The position numbers and the translations under genes are program-made. A stretch of DNA of 28,556 nt from Candidatus Atribacteria bacterium (GTDB lineage: Bacteria; Atribacterota; Phoenicimicrobiia; Phoenicimicrobiales; Phoenicimicrobiaceae): the NCBI GenBank assembly GCA_003513845.1, contig DOTB01000041.1, positions 1-28,556 on the forward strand, written 5' to 3'. The notes under the pieces were generated by a model. That model was given only the letters and a program-made list of their open reading frames with translations. It was not told the origin of the DNA and searched no databases. Numbering within the stretch: the stretch's first letter is position 1; each line of letters starts with the position of its first letter. Of this stretch, positions 7,430 to 14,197 are shown one piece after another.

Positions 7430-8531
7430 ATGATAGAGGAATTACAACACAGAGCAAAACAACTTCAAAAAAGAATTGATGAAATGGGAGCTTATCTTTG
7501 ACTTATCAACAAAAGAGAGAGAAATAGATAAGTTAGAGAAAGAAATGTCTAAGGACTCGTTCTGGTCTGATCAAGAAAAAGCACAGAAAATTATAAAAAG
7601 AGTTAAAGAATTAAAGAATATTGTAAGTGAATTTAATAAGTTGAAAACTGATTTAGAAGAATTGATGGTACTTTTAGAGCTGAATATGGAAGAGGACAGG
7701 AAAGAGATTTGGGAAGAGATAGAACAAAAAATTAAGGCTTTAGAAAATAATATTGAAAAAGAAGAATTAATTGTTCTATTTGATGGCAAGTATGATGCTA
7801 ACAATGCTATCGTTACTATTCGACCCGGTGCCGGTGGCACAGAATCTCAAGATTGGGCAGAGATGTTATTGCGGATGTATTTAAGGTGGGCAGAAAAGAG
7901 AGGACTTTCGACAAAAATAATAGAGATATCACCTGGTGAAGAAGCAGGGATTAAGAATGTTACTTTTACAGTTAGTGGAAACTATGCCTTTGGATACCTA
8001 AAAGCTGAGAAAGGAATACATCGTCTGGTTCGGATTTCCCCTTTTGATGCCAATAGAAGAAGACATACTTCTTTTGCCTCAGTGGAAGTCATTCCTGAAG
8101 TCGATCAAGATGTTGATATAGATATTAAAGAATCAGATTTACGGATAGATACTTATCGGGCTACTGGAGCAGGAGGGCAGCATGTTAATACCACTGACTC
8201 TGCAGTTAGGATAACTCATTTGCCTACTAATATTGTAGTACAGTGTCAAAACGAAAGGTCACAATACAGTAATAAAATGACTGCAATGAAGATTTTAAGA
8301 GCAAGATTGTTTGAATATTACCAACGGGAAAAAGAAGAAGATTTAAAAAAAATTAGTGGAAAAAAGAAAGAAATTGCCTGGGGGAGTCAGATTCGTTCAT
8401 ATGTATTCCATCCTTATCAGCTGGTGAAAGACCATCGAACAGATGTAGAAAGTGGAAATCTACAAGCGATTATGGATGGCGAAATAGATTGCTTTATTGA
8501 GTCCTATTTAAAGAGTAAAAGAAAGTATTAG
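7430..8531 (+). CDS. prfB: Peptide chain release factor 2 (programmed +1 frameshift)
   Basis: RF2 releases peptides at UGA and UAA. The true gene starts at ATG 7430, preceded by AAGAAAGGGG, and reads 23 codons to an in-frame TGA at 7499-7501 in the context CTT TGA C. A +1 slip then continues the frame from GAC at 7500 to 8531. The combined product is 366 residues, the normal RF2 length. The stop-codon recognition tripeptide SPF is at 203-205, which marks RF2 rather than RF1, and the catalytic GGQ is at 248-250 (TGAGGQHVNTTDSAVR). An annotation that ignores the shift would wrongly begin at 7476. The upstream GGGAG (7486-7490) can serve as the stimulatory Shine-Dalgarno-like site. The frameshift is autoregulatory: low RF2 favours slipping. 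Confidence 0.97.
7486..7502 (+). promoter_or_regulatory. RF2 programmed frameshift site
   Basis: GGGAG (7486-7490), five bases, then CTT-TGA-C (7496-7502). The slippery CUU codon, the UGA stop and the following C match the conserved bacterial prfB frameshift signal. The purine-rich site lies slightly further upstream than in Escherichia coli. Confidence 0.93.
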
Positions 8532-8570
8532 TAAAAAATTTTATAAAATTAAGTAGAAAGGATGATGAAT

Positions 8571-9356
8571 TTGAGAATTGTAGCCTGCATCAAACAAGTA
8601 CCAGAGATAAGCGAGGTAATGATTGATCCTAAAACTCACACCCTAAAAAGAGAAGGTGTGCCTTCAATTATCAATCCTTTTGATGAAAATGCTGTGGAAG
8701 AAGGTTTAAGAATTAAAGAAAAATATTTGGGAGAATTAATTGTTATAACTATGGGTCCTCCTCAAGCAGAAGAAGCTTTAAGAAGATGTTTGGCTATGGG
8801 GGCAGATGAAGCTATTTTAATATCAGATAAAGCATTTGCTGGCTCAGATACCCTGGCAACTGCCTATACTTTATCTTTAGTTATTAAACAGTTAAAACCA
8901 GATTTAGTTATTTGTGGTAAACAGGCTATTGACGGAGATACTGCTCAGGTAGGACCTGAATTAGCTGAACAATTAGGAATACCCCAAATCACTTATGTAA
9001 AAAAAGTAGAGATTTGTAAGGATGAAAAGGAAATAATTTTACATAGGGAAACAGATGATGGTTATGAAATTATTCAATGCAAACTACCAGTATTAATCAC
9101 CGTGTTGAAAATTTTGAATGAACCCCGTTATCCGAGCATTAGAGGAATTTTAATAGCTAAAAGAAAAGAGATTAAAGTTTTAAAATCAGTTGACCTAGAG
9201 GCAGACTATTCTAAATTAGGAGCTGATGGTTCTCCCACTCAAGTAGTAAATATATTTACTCCTCAGGTGCATCAATCAGGTAAGATGGTTAAACTTGAAC
9301 CCAAAGATGCATCTCGGGAAATTATAAATTTTCTACAACAAGAAAAGATAATTTAG
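8571..9356 (+). CDS. etfB: Electron transfer flavoprotein beta subunit
   Basis: EtfB pairs with EtfA to carry electrons between dehydrogenases and ferredoxin or NAD. I chose TTG 8571, because the product then begins MRIVACIKQVPE as in the family and AAAGGATG lies 7-14 bases upstream. ATG 8562 and 8565 in the same frame overlap that site. The product is about 261 residues. Family features: KREGVPSIINPFDENAVEE around residue 25, MGPPQAEEALRRCLAMGADEA, and CGKQAIDGDTAQVGPELAEQLG around 122-143, the region that binds nucleotide (AMP, or FAD in bifurcating Etfs). It is separated by 39 bases from prfB and by 15 bases from etfA. No acyl-CoA dehydrogenase or lactate/glycolate-type oxidase gene lies next to it. 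Confidence 0.93.
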   Translation: MRIVACIKQVPEISEVMIDPKTHTLKREGVPSIINPFDENAVEEGLRIKEKYLGELIVITMGPPQAEEALRRCLAMGADEAILISDKAFAGSDTLATAYTLSLVIKQLKPDLVICGKQAIDGDTAQVGPELAEQLGIPQITYVKKVEICKDEKEIILHRETDDGYEIIQCKLPVLITVLKILNEPRYPSIRGILIAKRKEIKVLKSVDLEADYSKLGADGSPTQVVNIFTPQVHQSGKMVKLEPKDASREIINFLQQEKII

Positions 9357-9371
9357 GAGGGATGAAGTAAT

Positions 9372-10568
9372 TTGGCGGAAATAATAGTAGACAAAAATAA
9401 ATGTAATGGATGTGGAAGATGTGTTAAATTATGCCCCTTTAATCAAATAAAGATAGTTGATGATTTAGCGATAATAGATGCAGGATGCACTATGTGTGGA
9501 GTTTGTCAAGAATCTTGTCCTGCGGGGGCTATCCTTATTAAAAGAGAAAGATTGACCACAGAGGATACTTCTAATTATCGAGGAGTATGGGTGTTTATTG
9601 AACAGTATCAAGGGAGAATAAAACCTATATCCTTAGAGCTGCTGAGCAAAGCTAAGGAGCTAGCTCAAAGACTGAATCAAGAATTAGCTGCTGTATTAGT
9701 AGGAGATGATGTTTCTCATTTAATAAAAGAATTGACTTCCTATGAAATTCATAAAATTTACTTAGTCGAAAATGAAGTTTTAAAAAGATATACTACTGAT
9801 GCTTATACTTATACATTGATTAGTCTTGTTTCCCAATATAAACCAAATATACTGTTAATCGGAGCAACTAATACCGGACGGGATTTAGCCCCTCGGGTTG
9901 CTGCTCGACTCAGAGTTGGGTTGACTGCTGATTGCACCGATTTAGATATTACCGAAGAGGGATATCTGCTTCAGACTCGACCTGCCTTTGGTGGAAATAT
10001 AATGGCCCAGATATTGTGTAAATATACTCGTCCTCAGATGGCTACGGTAAGGCCTAATGTATTTAAAAAATCTGTACCTTGCTCAAATTCTCAATCTCCA
10101 GAAATAATTAAGATAGAGGCGAAATTAAATCCTCTATCTATTCGTACTAAGATAATAGAAGTCGTAAAGGAAGTTAGTGAAGTAACCAATTTAGAAGAAG
10201 CTGATATTATTGTGTCTGCAGGAAGAGGGTTAGGCTCACCTGATAATCTTTATTTAGTACGTGATTTAGCTAATATTTTAGGGGCGGCAGTTGGTGGCTC
10301 TCGTGCTATTATCGATGCGGGATGGTTACCCCATCATCAACAAGTTGGTCAATCTGGGAAGACAGTAGCTCCTGAATTATATATTGCTTGTGGTATTTCT
10401 GGTGCTATTCAACATTTAGTAGGGATGCAGACTTCCAAGAGGATTATTGCCATCAATAAGGATCCTGAAGCGCCCATATTTAAAGTTGCTACTTTGGGAA
10501 TTGTGGGAGATCTATTTAAAGTAATTCCTTTGTTGATTGAGGATTTAAAAAAAGTTAAAAATAAATAG
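9372..10568 (+). CDS. etfA: EtfA with N-terminal 2[4Fe-4S] ferredoxin domain
   Basis: This 398-residue alpha subunit has an added ferredoxin module. Residues 1-60 carry two full cluster motifs, CNGCGRCVKLCP and CTMCGVCQESCP. The EtfA N-terminal domain follows (GVWVFIEQYQGRIKPISLELL near 75). The C-terminal FAD-binding domain has SAGRGLGSPDNLYLVRDLA, GGSRAIIDAGWLPHHQQVGQSGK, VAPELYIACGISGAIQH and INKDPEAPIF. EtfA proteins with this ferredoxin extension are known from electron-bifurcating systems of anaerobes. The start is TTG at 9372 with AGGAGG (9355-9360) overlapping the etfB stop; the only nearby ATG (9362) stops after two codons. Its partner dehydrogenase is not in the window, so the substrate oxidised or reduced is unknown. 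Confidence 0.95.
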   Translation: MAEIIVDKNKCNGCGRCVKLCPFNQIKIVDDLAIIDAGCTMCGVCQESCPAGAILIKRERLTTEDTSNYRGVWVFIEQYQGRIKPISLELLSKAKELAQRLNQELAAVLVGDDVSHLIKELTSYEIHKIYLVENEVLKRYTTDAYTYTLISLVSQYKPNILLIGATNTGRDLAPRVAARLRVGLTADCTDLDITEEGYLLQTRPAFGGNIMAQILCKYTRPQMATVRPNVFKKSVPCSNSQSPEIIKIEAKLNPLSIRTKIIEVVKEVSEVTNLEEADIIVSAGRGLGSPDNLYLVRDLANILGAAVGGSRAIIDAGWLPHHQQVGQSGKTVAPELYIACGISGAIQHLVGMQTSKRIIAINKDPEAPIFKVATLGIVGDLFKVIPLLIEDLKKVKNK

Positions 10569-10618
10569 AAATAGAATAGGTTTTTGTTTTTTGTCTTTTA
10601 CTCGGCTTTGTTCCCCGT

Positions 10619-10636
10619 TAATCATTTAAATGATTA
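10619..10636. promoter_or_regulatory. 18-bp perfect palindrome
   Basis: TAATCATTTAAATGATTA is perfectly self-complementary and lies 51 bases after etfA. No T-run follows it. It may be a protein-binding site or the base of a small cruciform; a terminator role is unlikely. Confidence 0.3.
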
Positions 10637-10735
10637 CTATAATTATCTTATCTATGTTTGTAAAAACGTAGAGGATAGAATGAAAGGCTGTTAAACTAAT
10701 AAATTAGTAGATCGAAAGAAGAGTAAATTAGAAGA

Positions 10736-10779
10736 CTAGTTAACCAGTAAACTGGCCAACTGGCAAACCAGGTTACTAG
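10736..10779 (+). repeat. Nested inverted repeats before a small membrane gene
   Basis: CTAGTTAACC (10736-10745) pairs with GGTTACTAG (10771-10779) with one bulge. Inside it lie CCAGT-AA-ACTGG (10744-10755) and GCCAACTGGC. A further CTAATAAATTAG palindrome lies at about 10695-10706. The array ends 11 bases before the GGAG of the next gene. It could be a regulatory leader or a decayed repeat. Confidence 0.35.
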
Positions 10780-10800
10780 ATTAGGTTAATGGAGAGAAAA

Positions 10801-11199
10801 ATGATTAAAACTTATAATCCTAAAGAGACTAAGAAATGGATGGAATATTCCTCTTTATTAGTAGGTGTTGTTACAATAATTTGGGGGGTTATTAGCCACC
10901 AAATTATTGTATTAATTTTAGGATTCTTTTTTATATTAGTGGTTTCTAATAAAGTTGTAATAGCTATTGATAAAGATGGGTTGCTTATAACTACTACAAC
11001 TCTATTCTTAATGAAGAGGGAAGAACGATTTAGTTTTAAGGAGATGGACTCTGTAGATATTAAAGAAGGCAAAGAAAAATCTTTAGTATATTTTATGAAG
11101 GGATGGAAAGGAAGGAAAGTATTAATTAATACCCCTGATTTAACCAAATTAATGGATTATATAAAAAACGAAAATCCTGATTTAATAAAAAAAGAATAA
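10801..11199 (+). CDS. Small membrane protein, function unknown
   Basis: A 132-residue protein starting at ATG 10801, with GGAG (10791-10794) as ribosome site; the ATG at 10789 overlaps that site and is less likely. It has two hydrophobic segments near residues 17-31 (SSLLVGVVTIIWGVI) and 33-50 (HQIIVLILGFFFILVVS), then a soluble beta-rich tail of about 80 residues (VVIAIDKDGLLITTTTLF, RFSFKEMDSVDIKEG, RKVLINTPDLTKLMDYI). Two short membrane hairpins followed by a strand-rich domain resemble bacterial PH-like (YdbS/YdbT-type) or YcxB-like membrane proteins, but I cannot assign it. It lies alone, 62 bases ahead of the folate enzyme gene. Confidence 0.7.
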   Translation: MIKTYNPKETKKWMEYSSLLVGVVTIIWGVISHQIIVLILGFFFILVVSNKVVIAIDKDGLLITTTTLFLMKREERFSFKEMDSVDIKEGKEKSLVYFMKGWKGRKVLINTPDLTKLMDYIKNENPDLIKKE

Positions 11200-11261
11200 A
11201 AGATATAGAAGACAAAAAATCTATTAAGACGATTTTGTAAATGAATAAAGGAGGTAAATTA

Positions 11262-11888
11262 ATGTTAGTTGATAAAAAGGTTAGCAATTTTTTAGATGAA
11301 TTGGCTTCTAATTCTCCAACACCTGGTGGAGGAAGTGTAGCAGCATTAGCCGGTGCGCTGGGAGCTGCTTTAATTTCTATGGTAGGTAATTTAACCTTGG
11401 GTAAAAAGAAGTACGAAAATGTCGAAGAAGATATTAAAAAAATTATAGGATCTTCTGAGAAATTACGTTATGAATTAAGTCAATTAATAGAAGAAGATGT
11501 TAGAGTTTTTAATAATTTTATGGCTACTTATAAGATGCCCAAGGAAACTGATGATGAAAAAAAGGTGAGGGCGGAAAAAATACAAGAATCGCTTATAGAA
11601 GCAGCAAAAGTCCCCCTTAAAGTGGCTTATAAATGTCTTGATATTTTAAGTCTTTCGTGGGAAATTGCCGAAGAAGGTAATATTAATGTAGTAAGTGATG
11701 CCGGGGTGGCAGCTTTGATGGCAGAAGCAGCACTGGAAAGTGCTATATTGAATGTAAAAATAAATTTGAGAACGATTAAAGATGAAAGGGTAAGAGAAGA
11801 ACTTTCTTCTTCCTTAAAAGAAGTACTATTAAAAGAAAAAGGGCAGAAAGAGAAAGTATTAAAAATAGTAGAGGAAAAAATGAAATAG
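11262..11888 (+). CDS. fchA: Cyclodeaminase/methenyl-THF cyclohydrolase family protein
   Basis: A 208-residue member of the formiminotransferase-cyclodeaminase C-terminal family. The stand-alone form (FchA) converts methenyl- to formyl-tetrahydrofolate or deaminates formimino-THF, in the cytoplasm. The N-terminus shows the family signature FLDELASNSPTPGGGSVAAL followed by a small-residue helix (AGALGAALISMVGNLTLGKK). The rest is an all-helical fold with EEDVRVFNNFMATYKMPKE and EEGNINVVSDAGVAALMAEA. ATG 11262 is preferred over ATG 11241, because AAAGGAGGT (11248-11256) lies between them. No formiminotransferase is adjacent. A strong terminator follows at 11967. It could serve one-carbon metabolism or histidine/purine fermentation, and I cannot tell which. 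Confidence 0.88.
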   Translation: MLVDKKVSNFLDELASNSPTPGGGSVAALAGALGAALISMVGNLTLGKKKYENVEEDIKKIIGSSEKLRYELSQLIEEDVRVFNNFMATYKMPKETDDEKKVRAEKIQESLIEAAKVPLKVAYKCLDILSLSWEIAEEGNINVVSDAGVAALMAEAALESAILNVKINLRTIKDERVREELSSSLKEVLLKEKGQKEKVLKIVEEKMK

Positions 11889-11966
11889 ATATGAATTGAT
11901 GTAAAAATATTTATATAAATTAGGATAAATATAGCTATCCAATTTATATTTAGATAAAAGAAAAAC

Positions 11967-12011
11967 TAAGGGGTTAGATGAGTTTTAAAAACACATTTAA
12001 CCCCCTTTTTG
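11967..12011 (+). terminator. Rho-independent terminator after fchA
   Basis: GGGGTTAGATG (11970-11980) pairs with CATTTAACCCC (11994-12004), 11 pairs with one G-U, around a loop of about 13 bases, followed by C then TTTTT. It ends the preceding transcription unit before the accessory block. Confidence 0.88.
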
Positions 12012-12079
12012 CATTTCTTATAAAATTAAAAAAATATTTTTAATTTTTTTTAAAAAAAGAAGGATTTTTTGATTTTGTG

Positions 12080-12142
12080 TGGTATAATTTAAAATAGAAA
12101 TATAAATTGCATAAAATATTTTAAATGATGCAATTCTTGCAT
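12080..12142 (+). promoter_or_regulatory. Extended -10 promoter and palindromic operator, copy 1
   Basis: TGGTATAAT (12080-12088) is an extended -10 element; the -35 region is poor. Downstream are TTGCAT (12107-12112) and the perfect palindrome ATGCAA-TTC-TTGCAT (12128-12142). The same arrangement recurs at 14015-14077 ahead of the intact RpiR gene, so this is part of a duplicated control region. A regulator bound at the palindrome would lie in the initially transcribed region and block elongation or initiation. The unit transcribed from here reads through a broken rpiR start towards the C69 gene. Confidence 0.6.
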
Positions 12143-12183
12143 TATTATCAGTGTTTAATAATTGAAATTAGGGGAGACATAAA

Positions 12184-12293
12184 TTGAATCCTGAAAAATA
12201 GAAAAATTATATTGATTTACCCTCACGCATAAAAGATAATTATAAAAAATTCAGTGAAGGTCAAAAATTAATTGCTGAATACTTATAAATTTA
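12184..12293 (+). pseudogene. Truncated duplicate of the rpiR gene start
   Basis: This about 110-bp stretch is a decayed copy of the first 36 or so codons of the regulator at 14198. It has the same TTG start and context (ATAAATTG, GGGGAG upstream). Translation gives MNPEK-stop-KNYIDLPSRIKDNYKKFSEGQKLIAEYL-stop, against MNSEKDKNYLDLQSRIKENF... in the intact gene. TAG at 12199-12201 and TAA at 12286-12288 break it. Similarity stops exactly where the inverted repeat at 12296 begins. It cannot make a useful protein. It is a remnant of a tandem duplication or of a paralog cut by an insertion. Confidence 0.85.
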
Positions 12294-12391
12294 TTAAGGT
12301 GTAGACTTGAACCTTATTAAATCATAAATACAAGGAAGGTGATGTACAAAATAAACCATTATAAAAAGAAAAAACATTTATGTATATTGTC

Positions 12392-12397
12392 TATAAT
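12392..12397 (+). promoter_or_regulatory. Possible -10 element inside the cassette
   Basis: TATAAT lies 37 bases before the C69 start, with no recognisable -35 at the usual distance. It might give the cassette gene its own weak promoter. Confidence 0.25.
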
Positions 12398-12433
12398 TTA
12401 AGAATACAAATAAAAATTTAGGGGGTATAAACA

Positions 12434-13864
12434 ATGAACAAGAATAGATTGATAAAAATATCATTATTATCATTAATTTGTTTTTTACTAATTTCAATAA
12501 GTAGTTTTAGTTGTACCACAATACTTATTGGCAAAGAATTGACTGTTGATGGCTCTGTTATACATGCACATAATGAAGATATGGGCTTTACAGCTGTTGG
12601 GAGATTGTGGCCAGTAAAAGCTTTTACACATAAGGCTGGAGAAACATTAAAAGTACCCTATGTTAGTATTCCACAAGTTGAACAAACTTTTCAATACTGG
12701 GCGTCTGGCAATGCATTATCAACAACAGGACTAGGGATATCTGTTGAAGAAAGACCATATGATTCTGTTTTAGTTGGTATGAATCAATGGGGAGTTACGA
12801 TGAGTTGTAATTGGATGTACTCAAAAGAAGAAAATCTTCCAGGAGAAGGCATAAGAAGGTATGCTCTTAGACAACTAATCCTTGAAAGAGCGAAAACGGC
12901 AAAAGATGCGGTATTGCTCGTAGGCGAATTTATAGATAAATATGGACAAGCAGATTGGGGTGGTCTTGATTACTGCTTAGCTGATCCGAATGAGGCTTGG
13001 ATTATCGAAACGACTTCGAAGCATTGGGTTGCTAGAAAAGTTAAAGACGATGAAATCCTTGTAGTAGCGAATTATTTTGTAATTAAGGATGATTTCGATT
13101 TAAGTAGCAAGGGATTAATAGAATATGCAGAATCAAAAGGTTGGTATGATTCGAAGAAAGGAAAATTTAATTTTCGTGATGTTTATGGGTTGCCGGAGCG
13201 GATGAATAACCCTTATGATATTGATCGTGAAAATAGAGCTTACAAACTTTTAGAATCAAAAAAAGGTGTTATAGTTCCAGAAGATTTGTTTATAGTGCTT
13301 ATGGACCGCTATGAAGGAACTACAAAATACCACAAGCCATTAACTGTTGAGCCTTGGGAAGATGTTACTGATAAATTATTAATTCCCAGAACAATTAATA
13401 CAAATCTATGTCAATCATCATCAGTAGCACAATTGCGTAGTAATTTACCTGTAGAAATTGGTGCAGTTATGTGGTATGCAATGGCAACGCCAGGTTATAG
13501 TGGCTATTTTCCACTTTATGCAGGAGCCTATGACATTCCCAAAGAATTTCAAAATGTAAATGGATCTATTAGTCCAGATTCGGCATGGTGGACATTTAGA
13601 TTAATTCAAAAATATGGAGATACTGCATTCGATACAGTCTATCCAATGTTAAAAAGTTTTTGGTTAACTTACCATGCAAATATCCTTATTAGGCAAAGCA
13701 CGATTGAGGAAAAAGCATTGAAACTTATTCGAGATAACAAGAAAGAGGAAGCAATTAAAATTATCAACAGCTTTACTTTTAGCGAAGCTCACAATATACT
13801 TCAACAAGCTCGTTTTCAATTGAGACATATTCAAGATATAACTGGTAATGTACCTATATGGTAA
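12434..13864 (+). CDS. Secreted C69 family dipeptidase
   Basis: This 476-residue Ntn-hydrolase of the C69 family (PepD-like) should cleave dipeptides and other short peptides. The N-terminus MNKNRLIK plus the hydrophobic LLSLICFLLISISSF is a signal peptide that ends directly before Cys27. The sequence CTTILIGKELTVDGSVI is the family start, in which this Cys becomes the N-terminal nucleophile after processing. Downstream family features are HAHNEDMGFT (about 44-53), NQWGVTMSCNW (about 118-128), GGLDYCLADPNEAWIIETTSKHWVARKV (two parts, about 176-205), NLCQSSSVAQLRSNLP and GAVMWYAMATPGYSGYFPLY. SFSC also resembles a lipobox, so a lipoprotein is an alternative. The start is ATG with AGGGGG upstream. 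The gene is alone between two 17-bp inverted repeats. Its codon use does not differ sharply by eye. Confidence 0.92.
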   Translation: MNKNRLIKISLLSLICFLLISISSFSCTTILIGKELTVDGSVIHAHNEDMGFTAVGRLWPVKAFTHKAGETLKVPYVSIPQVEQTFQYWASGNALSTTGLGISVEERPYDSVLVGMNQWGVTMSCNWMYSKEENLPGEGIRRYALRQLILERAKTAKDAVLLVGEFIDKYGQADWGGLDYCLADPNEAWIIETTSKHWVARKVKDDEILVVANYFVIKDDFDLSSKGLIEYAESKGWYDSKKGKFNFRDVYGLPERMNNPYDIDRENRAYKLLESKKGVIVPEDLFIVLMDRYEGTTKYHKPLTVEPWEDVTDKLLIPRTINTNLCQSSSVAQLRSNLPVEIGAVMWYAMATPGYSGYFPLYAGAYDIPKEFQNVNGSISPDSAWWTFRLIQKYGDTAFDTVYPMLKSFWLTYHANILIRQSTIEEKALKLIRDNKKEEAIKIINSFTFSEAHNILQQARFQLRHIQDITGNVPIW

Positions 13865-14014
13865 TAAGAAGATTAATTAAGTAGGATAAAACAAGAAAGT
13901 GTGAAAATAAGAAGTTCAAGTCTACACCTTTTTTATTAATAATTTAATTTTCATAAAATAATTTATATAGATTTTTAATTTTTTTTAAAAAAAGAAGGAT
14001 TTTTTAAATTTATG

Positions 14015-14077
14015 TGGTATAATAAATTAGAGATGGGAAAATTGCATAAAAAAATAATATTGTTGCAATTATTGCAT
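14015..14077 (+). promoter_or_regulatory. Extended -10 promoter and palindromic operator of rpiR, copy 2
   Basis: TGGTATAAT (14015-14023) forms an extended -10 element. ATTGCAT (14041-14047) and the perfect palindrome TGCAA-TTA-TTGCA (14064-14076) follow within 55 bases. The layout matches copy 1 at 12080-12142. The spacer arms are conserved while other bases have drifted, which supports TGCAA-N3-TTGCA as a binding site, most simply for the RpiR protein itself. The leader to the TTG start is about 170 bases. Confidence 0.6.
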
Positions 14078-14154
14078 TACCATCATTGTTTAATATTTAA
14101 TGATTGTGCCCCTATAAAAGAAAAGTAAAAGCACGGCGAGAGGTGTCTTCTTGT

Positions 14155-14180
14155 ACTAACGACTATTCGCTAACGACTAA
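14155..14180 (+). repeat. Dispersed intergenic repeat, copy 2
   Basis: ACTAACGACTATTCGCTAACGACTAA lies just ahead of the rpiR ribosome binding site and matches 13-38. The equivalent place in the duplicated leader (between 12165 and 12175) lacks it and about 50 further bases, so the repeat is an insertion that postdates, or was lost after, the duplication. Confidence 0.6.
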
Positions 14181-14197
14181 TTTAAAGGAGATATAAA

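Larger units (their letters stand above)
12296..13930 (+). mobile_element. Inverted-repeat-bounded cassette carrying a C69 peptidase gene
   Basis: AAGGTGTAGACTTGAAC (12296-12312) recurs as its exact reverse complement at 13914-13930, and the next inner bases also pair with a 2-base gap (CTTATT). The 1635 bp between the ends contain one gene, the C69 dipeptidase, and no transposase. The left end lies exactly at the break in the rpiR remnant. This is the layout of a non-autonomous mobile insertion cassette (a passenger gene between transposon ends). Flanks are AT-rich (TTTATTA-like on both sides), so a target duplication is possible but ambiguous. The right repeat also has a T-tract and might double as a terminator. 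Confidence 0.55.

Noticed and set aside
7476..7499. ATG 7476 as the start of prfB
   Set aside because: It is out of frame with the real N-terminus, has no good ribosome site, and the CTT-TGA-C frameshift signal explains the upstream frame.
12342..12401. A 19-codon frame in the cassette, MYKINHYKKKKH..., after AAGGAAGGTG
   Set aside because: The ribosome site abuts the ATG with almost no spacing, the product is a lysine-rich AT-biased string, and the possible -10 of the C69 gene lies in it. Probably chance.
13890..13936. Right cassette end as a terminator of the C69 gene
   Set aside because: AAGTGTG can pair with CACCTT-type bases before a T-run, but the stem is short, bulged and has a long loop. 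The exact match to the left end is better explained by inverted repeats.
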